In this document: piece after piece, positions 19,901 to 28,117 of the stretch
Layout: every line of letters begins with the position of its first letter
How positions within the stretch are numbered: position 1 is the first letter of the stretch
NCBI GenBank assembly: GCA_945860125.1
Contig: CAMAPQ010000003.1
Coordinates: 1-61,625, forward strand
Length of the DNA: 61,625 nucleotides
From: Klebsiella pneumoniae
Lineage (GTDB): Bacteria; Pseudomonadota; Gammaproteobacteria; Pseudomonadales; CAMAPQ01
Reading direction: 5' to 3'
Notes under the pieces: generated by a model
Seen by the model: only the letters and a program-made list of their open reading frames with translations
Told to the model about the DNA's origin: nothing
The model's database searches: none
Position numbers and translations under genes: made by a program

Positions 19901-20484
19901 TAATCAGCATAACTACTGCCATGCGCTTTAAGCTCAACGACATATTGATTATCGTGTTTAAAGTGCCCTTCTTGAAGAACCCATTTTTCTTCTACCCAAT
20001 GCCCCAAAAAATACAGATCCTGAAAATTAAGGGTGTTATTTTTTTTATGTAAGACAACCGACTTAATATTAATATCGCCAACATCAAATAAAAAAGGCAA
20101 TCTTAATGCAGGTAATTTTATGCCATAAAAAATATTCTCAAAACTCTTTTTTTTATCTGATTCTTCAAAAAACAACTCAAGCTGATCCAGCCATAAATGA
20201 TCAACAGAAACTCTGCCTACCAATAAATCAGACAGATTTGCTTTAAAATACAGATGATCAATATAAAGTGAGGATAAAGATGACTCATTAAAAGAAACTG
20301 AAACACCACTTAAAGATAAACCGGTTAATAAGGAACCACTCATATCTTCAATGACAAAAGGCGCTTTTTTTTGCCCCGAAACTTTATAAAAAAATTGAAC
20401 GCCAAATTCTGTGGCAAGAAAAAGCCACAGCATAAAAAAAATAAAGAAGCCTAAGAAAAAAATACTTTTGAATAGCCGCATCAT
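16972..20484 (-). CDS. tamB: translocation and assembly module subunit TamB
   Basis: A very large (1170-residue) inner-membrane-anchored protein that spans the periplasm, partners TamA, and is implicated in phospholipid transport to, and assembly of, the outer membrane. One N-terminal membrane helix (about 7-27) is followed by long repeated beta-strand segments (AsmA/YhdP type) and the conserved C-terminal DUF490 domain, ending with the aromatic outer-membrane-like tail SGLDQALDLIYSISF. Its start is 2 bp after the tamA stop. Element B abuts the stop codon. Confidence 0.94.
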   Translation of the reverse strand: MMRLFKSIFFLGFFIFFMLWLFLATEFGVQFFYKVSGQKKAPFVIEDMSGSLLTGLSLSGVSVSFNESSLSSLYIDHLYFKANLSDLLVGRVSVDHLWLDQLELFFEESDKKKSFENIFYGIKLPALRLPFLFDVGDINIKSVVLHKKNNTLNFQDLYFLGHWVEEKWVLQEGHFKHDNQYVVELKAHGSSYADYPFYAEARVVFDESLIERLPVKFSQPDINQLKLILKGDINKVQSEINSEGIFNFSAVGTLHPKKEKLPFEFTYHFSLPAFSSSQGIGLNQVTGEGDLNGHLGVINLTTTGDLIVREGEVHPYHLQAKITPKNIDYSAIINSLYGNMAVTGNYHPTLIKGALDIAFYQFSFSEFLPLREIKVDGLLSADFTLGKNASFDLQGEHFNGFLMGKPFDFSFDANWKKDKPLILDHFLLSYGAQELRVKGSLKEVWDVQGDLKDFDLAVFNREIKGKLTGHIDVKGLFAEPDITAVISSAKIKSAFFSSNKEARFNLVMKKLGQTQLEGSLFFSEFVLQKWHGERFDLQFSGNQREHQLTAKFVGDHVRGELLSQGRIASDVYHLTVQSLPIEYKKLKWDVKKQAIFEWAFLAEKASLSMLCLINDVSEFCADYVLKDKLHTFNFSSAMADLSLLNNEESLWLFGGAATAKGRAILGENQPFVIEGVADGAQLSVKNDSSVSPIFFDQLHIESHFDKAKWEVKGVLASHDKPLANAHFWIDNNALRTLGGDLTINHISLAPYALFFEENDKLGGTLNAQIRLGGQLASPEFYGILAVEQGLFALPRYKVSLENIQLKSILKGKSAGVDAQYQVAEAKGMVKSDIDWSEVGLPKINAQITGNRFHFVYDLPSEFWISPNVNFSMNAEKIKLEGDINIDQAKVIKRGGSQKIGLSKDVVVLEEEFSHPATLAQLGTFDLNVGLHLGKKTVFDVYGAKGRLEGQLRLSHRKNKIQANGVLTVAEGQYTAWGQELKIRKGSIDFNGPLDRPMIEIEAVREVKRDNLLAGLLLQGSAQNAVSHLFYEPLDTDEPLSQVLNDQQILSYILLGRSTFRQQDSGAQNQEQTLMTQAAVALGLKGGKSLVGRTPDKWGLKEVEIDTSGSGSELQVTVGKEISEDLYIQYAKGVFAPISQTILRYQLSSKWYLEAVSGLDQALDLIYSISF

Positions 20485-20486
20485 AA

Positions 20487-22268
20487 TTAAAACTCAGGCC
20501 CCATCGTCAAATGGAACCGAATATTTTTTTCAAAATCCAAAGGATAGGCCACATCCAAACGAATAGGCCCCAAAGGGGAATACCATCTTATACCAGAACC
20601 TATGGCTGTTTTTGCCTCAATTTTATTCGTAAAAGCAGAGCCGCTATCTGCAAAAAAAGCAACTCTCCAACGACCAATAAGCGGTTTTTCATACTCAACA
20701 GAACCTGCCACCAAGTAACGCCCACCTTCCAACAAACCAGAAGTTTGATTTGTAACGCCAAGCGACTCAAAAGAAAAACCCCGCACTGAGTGATCCCCTC
20801 CCGCACGAAATCTAACTGTTTCAGGTAAATCAGACACTTCGCTTTCACTCACAACCGCGCCCCACTGAAAACGAGAAATCAGGCGATTTTCTTTTGAAAC
20901 TTTTTTAATCCATCGATTTAACCCTGTCAAACGTAAATAATCATGATCACTACCCCATGCTCGCGCACTGGTATCTAACTCATAATGCTTTAAATTACCC
21001 TCATTGATTATCAACGTGCCATCCTTGCTCACCGCTTCAAAATAAATACCTGGCACAATCGAAATAGAAACATCCTCTAAACCATCATTAATAAACTCAT
21101 CTTTTGCAAGTTTAATAAAGCGTCCCATCATCCAGCCTGACTCAAAATTTTTAACTTTTTGAAAGTTCAGCGAAGAAGTTTTTGTATTTAAAATATCATC
21201 AGTTTTATGCGCAGCCCCTATTTCATAATATTGAAGAAAATCATTCAACACAGGTATTTGATAACGTGTTTCTAAAATATTTTTCTTGGCAGATAATTTC
21301 GTTTCCACCAAAACAGAATGGCCTTTATCGCTCACCCATGGCTGACGCCAACCAAAAGAAACACGCGGGCCGACATCGGTTGCATAACCAAGCCCTACCT
21401 TAAGGGTTCGTCTAGACTGCATAATGACTTCTATCTTAAGAGGAAGCGTTTCACCGCTTACTTTTTCAAAGTCAGGATTTATTTTTACCTGACTAAAATA
21501 ACCTGTTTTTATTAAGCTCAAACGATATTGAGCTAGCTCATCAGCTGTATAATAATCACCCATTTTAAAGGGTAATCTTTGATGAAAAATGGCTTCACGT
21601 AATAAGGAACCTGTAATAACCAAAGAAGAAATACGATATCGTTTACCACTATCAAACAATAAAGTAATGGATGCCGTTTTTTTCTCTAAAGAAACATTTA
21701 CCTTCTTTTCTTTAAATTCAGCATCAAAATAGCCTCGCGCTAAAGCAGCATTCAAATAATTTTCTTTCAGCTGCTCATACTTACCATGATGAAAAATATC
21801 TTTCTCTTTGATAGGCGCATTTTTACCCAATGCTTTAAAGGCAGGATCAGACAAAGCATCGCCTTTGACGACTAAAGCTAAAACATCAATTCTGATGGGC
21901 TCGCCTAAGACTAGCTGTATTTTTATTTTGTTTTTCTTTTCTAATTTTTCAAAAGAGACATCACACTCAGCAGCATAATAACCCAATGATTTTAACGCAG
22001 CTAAGCACGTCTCTTCACCTCTTTCGCGAATAAATGTTTTAGTAATATTTTTTTGCGCTTCTTCAAGATAAAAACGAATATTTTCTTTTGTTTTTTTATT
22101 GCCTTCGCCTGTAAATTCCCACTCTAAAGGTTTCAATTTTTTAGGCGCTTTTACTTCTTCTGCAACTTTTACTTCTTCTGCAACCGTAGCGTATGAAAAA
22201 ATTAAACCATAAAAAAATAACAGGCAAAAAAAAATATCTTTAACAATTGCTGCCAAGTCATTACACAA
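20487..22268 (-). CDS. tamA: TamA, Omp85-family outer-membrane protein
   Basis: An outer-membrane beta-barrel of the Omp85 family working with TamB. A signal peptide (ending near SYATVAEE) is followed by three POTRA-like domains (about 45-280) and a 16-strand barrel with the family motif VRFRAGGDHSVRGF near residue 490 and a terminal strand ending in Phe. The short duplication EEVKVAEEVKAP follows the signal peptide. No in-frame ATG lies near the N-terminus; the best start is TTG at 22268, so the start is uncertain. It precedes tamB and follows gspB. Confidence 0.93.
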   Translation of the reverse strand: MCNDLAAIVKDIFFCLLFFYGLIFSYATVAEEVKVAEEVKAPKKLKPLEWEFTGEGNKKTKENIRFYLEEAQKNITKTFIRERGEETCLAALKSLGYYAAECDVSFEKLEKKNKIKIQLVLGEPIRIDVLALVVKGDALSDPAFKALGKNAPIKEKDIFHHGKYEQLKENYLNAALARGYFDAEFKEKKVNVSLEKKTASITLLFDSGKRYRISSLVITGSLLREAIFHQRLPFKMGDYYTADELAQYRLSLIKTGYFSQVKINPDFEKVSGETLPLKIEVIMQSRRTLKVGLGYATDVGPRVSFGWRQPWVSDKGHSVLVETKLSAKKNILETRYQIPVLNDFLQYYEIGAAHKTDDILNTKTSSLNFQKVKNFESGWMMGRFIKLAKDEFINDGLEDVSISIVPGIYFEAVSKDGTLIINEGNLKHYELDTSARAWGSDHDYLRLTGLNRWIKKVSKENRLISRFQWGAVVSESEVSDLPETVRFRAGGDHSVRGFSFESLGVTNQTSGLLEGGRYLVAGSVEYEKPLIGRWRVAFFADSGSAFTNKIEAKTAIGSGIRWYSPLGPIRLDVAYPLDFEKNIRFHLTMGPEF

Positions 22269-22286
22269 AGCTCTCTTGCCAAAAAA

Positions 22287-23009
22287 CTATCGACTTGTTT
22301 CATTCACCCAACCTTGAACGACTGGCATTGAAAATATATGGCCATTAAAATTTAAGATAACGCCACTTTCAGTAATTTCAACCAACATAAGCCCTTCTTC
22401 AATAAACTCGCCTTCCTTCAATAACTGCCCATTCACAATCACAGAGCGAAAGGGACCATCAGAAGAATACATATGCGAATCAAAATGAAGTGAAGGCAAA
22501 GCAGATTGAACGGCTTTAGGTAAATCATAAGGAGAAGGCAGTTTATTAGGCTCTTCTTCATCTACTTGCAGACTTTCAGCGTAACGACGTGACTGTGGGC
22601 CTATTGTTTCAAACTGCGCCTCATCATTTACGATTTGCGTTTGTTCTGGCGCATTATTATGCGTTCTAATCACTGCCTTGGCTGTCACAATTTCGCGCTC
22701 TTGCTGATAATTTTTCTGTAGTGCCACAGGTGGCTTTGCTTGAGCTTGTACGGGCGCCAAAGACTCCGATTTAATCGGCGCTGACAATACCGCTTCCTGC
22801 GCTTGGGGCACTTTAGACTGATACTTCCAAAATAAATAACTCGCAAAAAAACTCAAGTTCAGTAAAAGCAAACCCATGAAAAACCAAGCCCAAATATTAC
22901 GGCGGTTTCTTTCAGGCAATACAGCGGACTCAATCGAATAAAAATTAGGCGACTCGCTTTTTTTACGGTCCTGCTCAGATTTTTTAAGCGCTTCTAAAAT
23001 ATATGACAC
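22287..23009 (-). CDS. gspB: GspB-like general secretion pathway protein B
   Basis: An inner-membrane protein that, with GspA/ExeA, helps place the type II secretion secretin in the envelope. The N-terminus MSYILEALKKSEQDRKK (start codon GTG) is a family hallmark. A membrane helix lies near residues 38-60, then a Pro/Gln-rich linker and the C-terminal domain (SVIVNGQLLKEGEFIEEGL). The GTG at 23009 has GAGGG 5 nt upstream and matches relatives, better than a GTG 12 nt earlier. No other gsp genes are in the window. Confidence 0.88.
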   Translation of the reverse strand: MSYILEALKKSEQDRKKSESPNFYSIESAVLPERNRRNIWAWFFMGLLLLNLSFFASYLFWKYQSKVPQAQEAVLSAPIKSESLAPVQAQAKPPVALQKNYQQEREIVTAKAVIRTHNNAPEQTQIVNDEAQFETIGPQSRRYAESLQVDEEEPNKLPSPYDLPKAVQSALPSLHFDSHMYSSDGPFRSVIVNGQLLKEGEFIEEGLMLVEITESGVILNFNGHIFSMPVVQGWVNETSR

Positions 23010-23037
23010 ACTCACCCTCACTATCTTTTATCTTTAT

Positions 23038-23073
23038 TGTGACGCCTCTGGAACAATTTTGCGTAAGTCCTAA
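23038..23073. repeat. element B, half copy (copy 2)
   Basis: About 36 bp matching only the right end of element B (GGAACAATTTTGCGTAAGTCCTA), with a 3-bp deletion in the CCTTGCTGG segment. It lies in the 69-bp gap between gspA and gspB, starting 6 bp beyond the gspA stop. The left half is missing, so this is a decayed copy. Confidence 0.75.
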
Positions 23074-23078
23074 TAACG

Positions 23079-25037
23079 TTACTCGCTAATGGTTGGCGCT
23101 GTTTTATCACCTCTTAGTGACAATAGAATAAAAGTATTAATGCCCACCATGCCATCCGGCTCTAACCCCACTGAAGCTTGGAACGCTTTCACACGCTCAA
23201 CAAGAGGCTGGTCATAAGTAGCTACTTCACTCTCAATAGCTTGATTGGGCCCTAAGTTAGCGCCATGGTTAGCCTGCCCACCATCCCATTGGGCTAATTG
23301 CGCTTCTAGCCAAACAACCATTTTTCCTTTTGCACCAGGTGACAAAGTCCCTTTAAAGTCAGCGGGCATTTTCCATAATAGGAGATAATCCCGCGTCCAG
23401 TAACGCTGCAACTCTCTGATAGGCACCAAGTATTCCTGACCTTCAATTATCAACCGCACATGAGTATGGCTCAACCCATTTAATAACGCATAACGCGTTC
23501 TCGATCCAAAACTTGTTTTATCTACATTTACGAGTTTCATCACGATAGGCATGTTAAAAATCGCTAAAATATTCAGATCGCCTTGACGCGACAAACAAGT
23601 TAAGCCGGCTGTTTGTGCAGATAAACAACGCATTTGCCAAGCTTCAGACTCAGCAAAATAGCCAAAATCAGCTCTACTTTGACTTAACGAGGAAGCGTCA
23701 GACAAAAGTAAGTTTCCTTCTTCTAAAGCGTGCGTATTAATGGCAGGGCTTCCCCACTGCATAAACAAGCTTTGCCATGCTGCTTCAGAACTAGATGATT
23801 CTGAAATATTTGTACTTTCAAAAATCTTATAAAAATTATGACTGAATTTTTTTTCTTTAGAGGGCGCCGTTTCTTCAATAGCGGAACTATTAATGGCAGA
23901 ATTAATGACAGGATTAATGGCTGGCTTCTCTAAAATGGGCAATGTCGATTGAATAATTTCACTGGGCAATGGCTGACTTAACGCATTATTTTCCTTACCA
24001 GATAAATCAGCAGGCAGCGGCGATGAAATGACAGCAATAGGCTTTTTTACCTCCTGCAAAGCAGTTTTCTCTTTAATAATTTGGGGCGAATAAAGCTGCC
24101 ATTTTGTTTTTAATTTTTCTTTGATTGGCTCATAAATTTTCATGCCTGAATAAATAATGACAGCTAAAAAGAGCAATCCTAATAAGCTCGTCGTTATTTT
24201 AATCAGTATTTTTACGGTATTCGTTCGTTTAATACCGAGCAGTTCTTGAGCTGCTTTTTTTACAATTTTACCGTCAATTATCCACTCATTACCAGCATAA
24301 GCACCCAGTAACGCTCTATCGCACAAACTATTGATAATTCTAGGCACACCTTTGGAGTAAAAGAAAATTTTCTTTATTGCACTATCAGAAAAAATACCAC
24401 TTCGCCCTCCCGCAACAATTAAACGATGGCGAATATATTCCGCTACATCTTTTTCAGTTAAAGAGACCAGGTGATAACGCGCTGTCACGCGCTGCGCAAG
24501 CTGCCTTAAGTTTCGCTTCTCAAAACGTTCGCGTAATTCTGTTTGGCCAATTAATACAATTTGCAAAAGCTTTCGATCATTCGTTTCAAGATTCGTTAGC
24601 AAACGCAATTGTTCTAAAACACTATCAGAAAGGTTTTGCGCCTCATCCACAATAAGTAAGGTACGCATACCTTGGGCGTGATTTTCTAATAAACGCTTAT
24701 TAATGAGATCAACATATATTTTGGCTGAAGTCTCGCTTTTGGGATGCGTAATTTTTAACTCGTCACAAATAGAAGCAAGCATTTCAATAGCATTCATTCG
24801 AGGATTTAATACAAGGCAAACTTCGGTTTTTTCAGGTACCTGATCTAGAAAGCAACGACATAAAGTTGTTTTCCCAGTACCGACTTCACCCGTAATAACG
24901 ATAAAACCATTATCACTTTGCACGCCAAAAAAAAGATGCGCCAAAGCTTCGTGATGTTGATGGCTCATATATAAATAAGCAGGATTAGGCGCGATGGTAA
25001 AAGGCTTTGCTTTAAAACCAAAATAAGTTTCGTACAT
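23079..25037 (-). CDS. gspA: ExeA/GspA-type AAA ATPase with peptidoglycan-binding domain
   Basis: It has an N-terminal cytoplasmic AAA domain (MYETYFGFKAKPF start; Walker A GEVGTGKTT near 50-58; Walker B LLIVDEAQNL), a membrane helix near 280-302, a long linker, a papain-like/C39-type periplasmic region (about 410-550) and a C-terminal peptidoglycan-binding motif (VKAFQASVGLEPDGMVGINT). This is the standard plan of ExeA, which remodels peptidoglycan for secretin insertion. It is upstream of gspB in the same direction. With T2SS genes absent here, it may serve the type IV pilus secretin instead. Confidence 0.9.
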   Translation of the reverse strand: MYETYFGFKAKPFTIAPNPAYLYMSHQHHEALAHLFFGVQSDNGFIVITGEVGTGKTTLCRCFLDQVPEKTEVCLVLNPRMNAIEMLASICDELKITHPKSETSAKIYVDLINKRLLENHAQGMRTLLIVDEAQNLSDSVLEQLRLLTNLETNDRKLLQIVLIGQTELRERFEKRNLRQLAQRVTARYHLVSLTEKDVAEYIRHRLIVAGGRSGIFSDSAIKKIFFYSKGVPRIINSLCDRALLGAYAGNEWIIDGKIVKKAAQELLGIKRTNTVKILIKITTSLLGLLFLAVIIYSGMKIYEPIKEKLKTKWQLYSPQIIKEKTALQEVKKPIAVISSPLPADLSGKENNALSQPLPSEIIQSTLPILEKPAINPVINSAINSSAIEETAPSKEKKFSHNFYKIFESTNISESSSSEAAWQSLFMQWGSPAINTHALEEGNLLLSDASSLSQSRADFGYFAESEAWQMRCLSAQTAGLTCLSRQGDLNILAIFNMPIVMKLVNVDKTSFGSRTRYALLNGLSHTHVRLIIEGQEYLVPIRELQRYWTRDYLLLWKMPADFKGTLSPGAKGKMVVWLEAQLAQWDGGQANHGANLGPNQAIESEVATYDQPLVERVKAFQASVGLEPDGMVGINTFILLSLRGDKTAPTISE

Positions 25038-25168
25038 TATTCATCTCTCGTATGGGCATTCAAGGTGATGAGTATTCTAATACTAATTTCATTTTCATGT
25101 TAATTGTGCTGCGCACCGTTACACGAGAAGGAGAGAGGCAGCCCAAGAGGGGAATTTTATTTTTGATG

Positions 25169-25296
25169 TATACCCTTCGTACTTGAAACCACGGCATTGT
25201 TGGCTTCCGCTCACTCACCCCAATCACATAGTTTATCTATGCTCATGGGGTTCACGCTCTTGCCGCCTCACCGTGATTCCAATTACTTTGGGTATA
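25169..25296 (-). repeat. element A, copy 3
   Basis: Full-length copy in reverse orientation (TATACCCTTCGTACTTG to ACTTTGGGTATA). Its right end lies inside the next gene and supplies its stop codon. Confidence 0.88.
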
Positions 25297-25846
25297 TACG
25301 TACTTCTACGGGTAGTTTTGCAATTCTTTCACAAAGGCGAGCATCTCGCAAAAAAGGCCACCAATCATATAAAAAAATTTGAAGGGGTCGCCAAAACGCA
25401 ACCCACCCAATAATGAGCAATCCTTCACGTAACACATCTGCCCCACCGCCCAACACAGGCAGTAATTTAATTAACGCAACACAAAAAGTAAGAAATACTA
25501 AACCAATAACTAAGCTTATCTTGCCATCTCGCAAAATATTTCTTAAGTGTTGGCGATGGACAAGCGCACGATACGTAAAAAAATAATTAATTGTTTGTTG
25601 AATCATCGCTTCAGTATTGTTTTCAATATCAGAAGGCAAATAAATAACAAGTTTTATTTCTTCAAGAAAATATAATTCTCGCATTGAATCCATTAACCAT
25701 TCAACAGCTTCATCATCGAGATCACGACTATGAAAAGGGGAAGGATCAAGCGAATTAAAAAATTGATTTATATTTGAAAGTTTGAGCTCGATCAGTCTCA
25801 ACTTACCTTCACGTCGGTAAGCATGAGCAGGTGAAAGTTTATGCAT
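25283..25846 (-). CDS. small membrane protein of unknown function
   Basis: I do not recognise this 187-residue protein. It has a charged N-terminal half rich in Glu/Asp (DLDDEAVEWLMDSMRELYF), then two hydrophobic segments near 108-130 and 138-160 separated by a glycine-rich turn, so it is probably an inner-membrane protein. The last four codons and stop (IYPK, TAA) lie inside element A: the end sequence TATACCCAAAGTAA is read in frame. The natural C-terminus was probably altered by insertion. It stands alone between gspA and the accessory region. Confidence 0.7.
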   Translation of the reverse strand: MHKLSPAHAYRREGKLRLIELKLSNINQFFNSLDPSPFHSRDLDDEAVEWLMDSMRELYFLEEIKLVIYLPSDIENNTEAMIQQTINYFFTYRALVHRQHLRNILRDGKISLVIGLVFLTFCVALIKLLPVLGGGADVLREGLLIIGWVAFWRPLQIFLYDWWPFLRDARLCERIAKLPVEVRIYPK

Positions 25847-25905
25847 TAGTTAAAACCGCCATATAAAGCAGAACAATTAAATTCATTTAATTATAGATTA
25901 ATTAT

Positions 25906-26184
25906 ATTGACCAAATAAAATAATGGGGGTAGCCTCTGAATCAAGCCATTTTTGTGGTTATTCTCGCCAGCAACACTGCTGCAAAAACCGGCGCTCTTAT
26001 AGTAACCCATAACGTTATAGTAAGCGCGCATAGCGTTACTTGTTCATTTCTTCTTTTAGCCTGAAGTCACCCAATTAAAATAAGTTTCCGCCTTTTTAGT
26101 CTCTCAAGTTTTTTATTCTTTTTACAAGGCGTTAGGGAAATGAGCAAATTGCATTCAGTAAAATTATTTTTCATAGGTTTGATA
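25906..26184 (+). repeat. leader repeat C, copy 1
   Basis: About 280 bp shared with 28791-29068. The central 150 bp (from AATCAAGCCATTTTTGTGG to AAGTTTCCGCC) differ at only a few positions. The homology runs on into the signal-peptide codons of the PEP-CTERM gene. Inside are a CAGCA/TGCTG hairpin, two direct copies of TTATAGTAA and an AGTAAC...GTTACT pair. TTGACC at 25907 could be a -35 box, but no good -10 follows. Confidence 0.85.
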
Positions 26185-26214
26185 ACTAATCAGTGTCTAC
26201 TAGAAGGATCATGA
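26140..26214 (+). pseudogene. truncated start of a PEP-CTERM gene / possible leader peptide
   Basis: A 24-codon frame beginning MSKLHSVKLFFIGL matches the signal-peptide start of the PEP-CTERM gene at 29023 (MMNRLHLVKLILIGL), in the same position after leader C. It stops with TGA 3 bp before the ATG of the first four-cysteine gene. It is either what remains of a lost PEP-CTERM gene or a reused leader peptide coupled to that gene. Confidence 0.6.
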
Positions 26215-26217
26215 GCC

Positions 26218-26721
26218 ATGAGAAAACTATACTTACTCAACTTTAAAAAACTTTTAATTACGATAGGATCAATTTTAATAATATGCCTACCGCCAATCAT
26301 TTTACCAGCTTATTCAGCAGAGACTGCACCCACTCTTAAATCGCTAAATGAACGGATTGGCCGTCAATATGGTCGAATGGACACTCTTCACTACAGGTTA
26401 GAATTAGTCTTCAGAGAAGGTTTAGGATCTTATATAGGACTAGATACTGGATGGCAAGGAATTGATGATAATCAGTGGAAAGATATCTACCTATTGGAAA
26501 GCGATAGGCCGGGCTGCTCAGAGGTGCGGTGCGATATTTTTCTTCAAATGAAAAAAGCTGATGATCAAACAATCATCGGTGGGCCTATTAAGGTAAATGA
26601 CTGCGAAGTTAATTGGATTCTTGACGGCTCGAAAATTAAGCTGGATTTCTTAGCTTATGATCTGTGCTTATCTACTTTTAGCAGTTACAGAATCATCGTT
26701 AAAATCAATCATAATGGGTAG
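26218..26721 (+). CDS. secreted four-cysteine family protein 1
   Basis: I do not recognise a known family. The 167-residue protein has a signal peptide (cleavage probably after AYSA, residue 34), a short helical stretch, then a beta-rich domain with GLDTGWQ (74-80), a W..I pair, and cysteines 100, 105, 129 and 150. C-x2-NW and SYRIIV close the domain. The same scaffold recurs in four more genes to 30329. No membrane anchor is seen, so it is probably periplasmic or secreted. AAGGA-type ribosome-binding sequence lies 8 nt upstream of the ATG. Confidence 0.82.
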   Translation: MRKLYLLNFKKLLITIGSILIICLPPIILPAYSAETAPTLKSLNERIGRQYGRMDTLHYRLELVFREGLGSYIGLDTGWQGIDDNQWKDIYLLESDRPGCSEVRCDIFLQMKKADDQTIIGGPIKVNDCEVNWILDGSKIKLDFLAYDLCLSTFSSYRIIVKINHNG

Positions 26722-26807
26722 TGGGCTCTGATAAAGATTTTATTAGGTTTAATGTATGGGTAATTTTAAGTTAAGTTCAATTATTTTTTTCCAAAAGGAT
26801 TTAAATC

Positions 26808-27326
26808 ATGAGTCATCACTCTTTATTGAAAAAATGCAACATTTTCATCATTCATGCGCTCACTTTATTTAGCCTTTTACTGACATTTTCACAGGCTCAT
26901 GCAGCCACCCGCCCCTCTCTTCAGAGCCTGACAAATGAATTAGAAATGCAGGAAAAAATGATGATCGGCTTTCAAGCTGAGCTTGAAAGAATTAGCGACA
27001 GATATATGGGTTCATATATCGCCTTAGATACTGGATGGCAAGAGAAAAACAACACTAATTTATTTGAAATCAATCATGGACAAGCTTCAGTTGGATGCGA
27101 TCAGCTGCGGTGCGGTGTTCACTTACAACTTAAAAAAGTGAATGAATCACTGGTAATCGGTGGCCCTATTCACTTTAACTACGCCATAGATAGTTGCCAG
27201 GCAAATTGGGCATTAGGGAGCGATAGCAGACACATCCAATTTATTGGTCCTTCCGATAGTTGCGCTTCAAATCTCAGTGAGTATCGAATTATTGTTGAAG
27301 TTTTTACTACGACACCGATAAACTGA
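26808..27326 (+). CDS. secreted four-cysteine family protein 2
   Basis: A paralogue of the preceding gene, 172 residues. The signal peptide ends near SQAHAA; RPSLQSL and a predicted coiled coil (about 40-66) follow. ALDTGWQ (72-78), cysteines 97, 102, 130 and 152, GGP, C-x2-NW and EYRIIVEV are conserved. It starts 86 bp after gene 1 with AAGGATTTAAATC before the ATG, nearly the same initiation context as genes 1, 4 and 5. Function is unknown. Confidence 0.82.
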   Translation: MSHHSLLKKCNIFIIHALTLFSLLLTFSQAHAATRPSLQSLTNELEMQEKMMIGFQAELERISDRYMGSYIALDTGWQEKNNTNLFEINHGQASVGCDQLRCGVHLQLKKVNESLVIGGPIHFNYAIDSCQANWALGSDSRHIQFIGPSDSCASNLSEYRIIVEVFTTTPIN

Positions 27327-27354
27327 GATCTGAACAAAATATAAATACTACCTT

Positions 27355-27481
27355 TATACCCAAAGTACTTGGAATCACGGTGAGGCGGCAAACAAGTGAA
27401 CCCCATGAGCATAGATAAACTATGTGATTGGGGTGAATGAGAGCTGCCAACAATGCCGTGCTTTCAAGTACGAAGGGTATA
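27355..27481 (+). repeat. element A, copy 4
   Basis: Full-length copy (127 bp) 28 bp after the stop of four-cysteine gene 2 and 55 bp before the start of gene 3. It splits the paralogue array and may divide its transcript. Confidence 0.88.
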
Positions 27482-27536
27482 GATCGTCAGTATTGATTCG
27501 TGAATAAATCAACTTTCACTTGGAGTGTTGCATGCC

Positions 27537-28058
27537 ATGAATATTTCTATTTTTTTTCAGGTTAAAAAATTTTCAGCCGCGATAATTTTAACTTTAACAG
27601 TATGTTTATTAGTAATTTTTTCACGTGCTTATGCTGCAGAAACAAGGCCTTCTTTGAGTGGGTTGCAGAATAGAATTAATGCTCTTGAGCTTCGAGTAAA
27701 CGATTTATTTATTGACCCCAACCAAAGACTGTATGGATTATATACTGGGTGGGCATATATTTTTGACACAACATGGAAAGAAATTAATTTCAGTCAATCT
27801 TCTACTAAAAGCTGCGTGAATACACCAGATAAAACTGCGCTTTGTATTGTTCACTTACAGCTACGAAAAGCAGATGGATCAATGGTTGGTGCACCTATAA
27901 CCTCGGGGAAAGAATGCTCAGCTAATTGGACAATAGATAACGAAGGGAAAAAAATTATGCTTAACGATACAGGTTGTTTGTTCTCATTAGGGTTTACGCA
28001 TTTTCGAATGATCGTTGAAATATTGCCGCCACCTAAACTGCCGGAAAAGTTAGATTGA
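27537..28058 (+). CDS. secreted four-cysteine family protein 3
   Basis: A paralogue of 173 residues with signal peptide ending near SRAYAA, then ETRPSLSGLQNRINALELRV (coiled coil) and the beta domain: YTGWAY, W-x2-INF, cysteines 93, 103, 127 and 147, CIVHLQL, C-x2-NW and RMIVEIL. I start at the ATG at 27537; GTG at 27525 and TTG at 27528 are in frame, but the ATG gives the usual signal peptide. GLD of the core motif is replaced by GLY. Element A lies just upstream. Confidence 0.8.
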   Translation: MNISIFFQVKKFSAAIILTLTVCLLVIFSRAYAAETRPSLSGLQNRINALELRVNDLFIDPNQRLYGLYTGWAYIFDTTWKEINFSQSSTKSCVNTPDKTALCIVHLQLRKADGSMVGAPITSGKECSANWTIDNEGKKIMLNDTGCLFSLGFTHFRMIVEILPPPKLPEKLD

Positions 28059-28117
28059 TTTTACAAGTTAAATATCGGGTTATATTTAATATGGTTTTAA
28101 TTAAAAGGATGTGAATC

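Larger units (their letters stand above)
25847..26217. other. gene-free region carrying leader copy 1
   Basis: 371 bp between the membrane-protein gene and the first four-cysteine gene. Most of it (25906-26184) is leader repeat C. Its end contains a 24-codon frame (26140-26214) described separately. Confidence 0.75.

Noticed and set aside
25906..26130. Sigma-54 promoter in leader repeat C
   Set aside because: GG and GC pairs are present, but none has the required 10-nt spacing.
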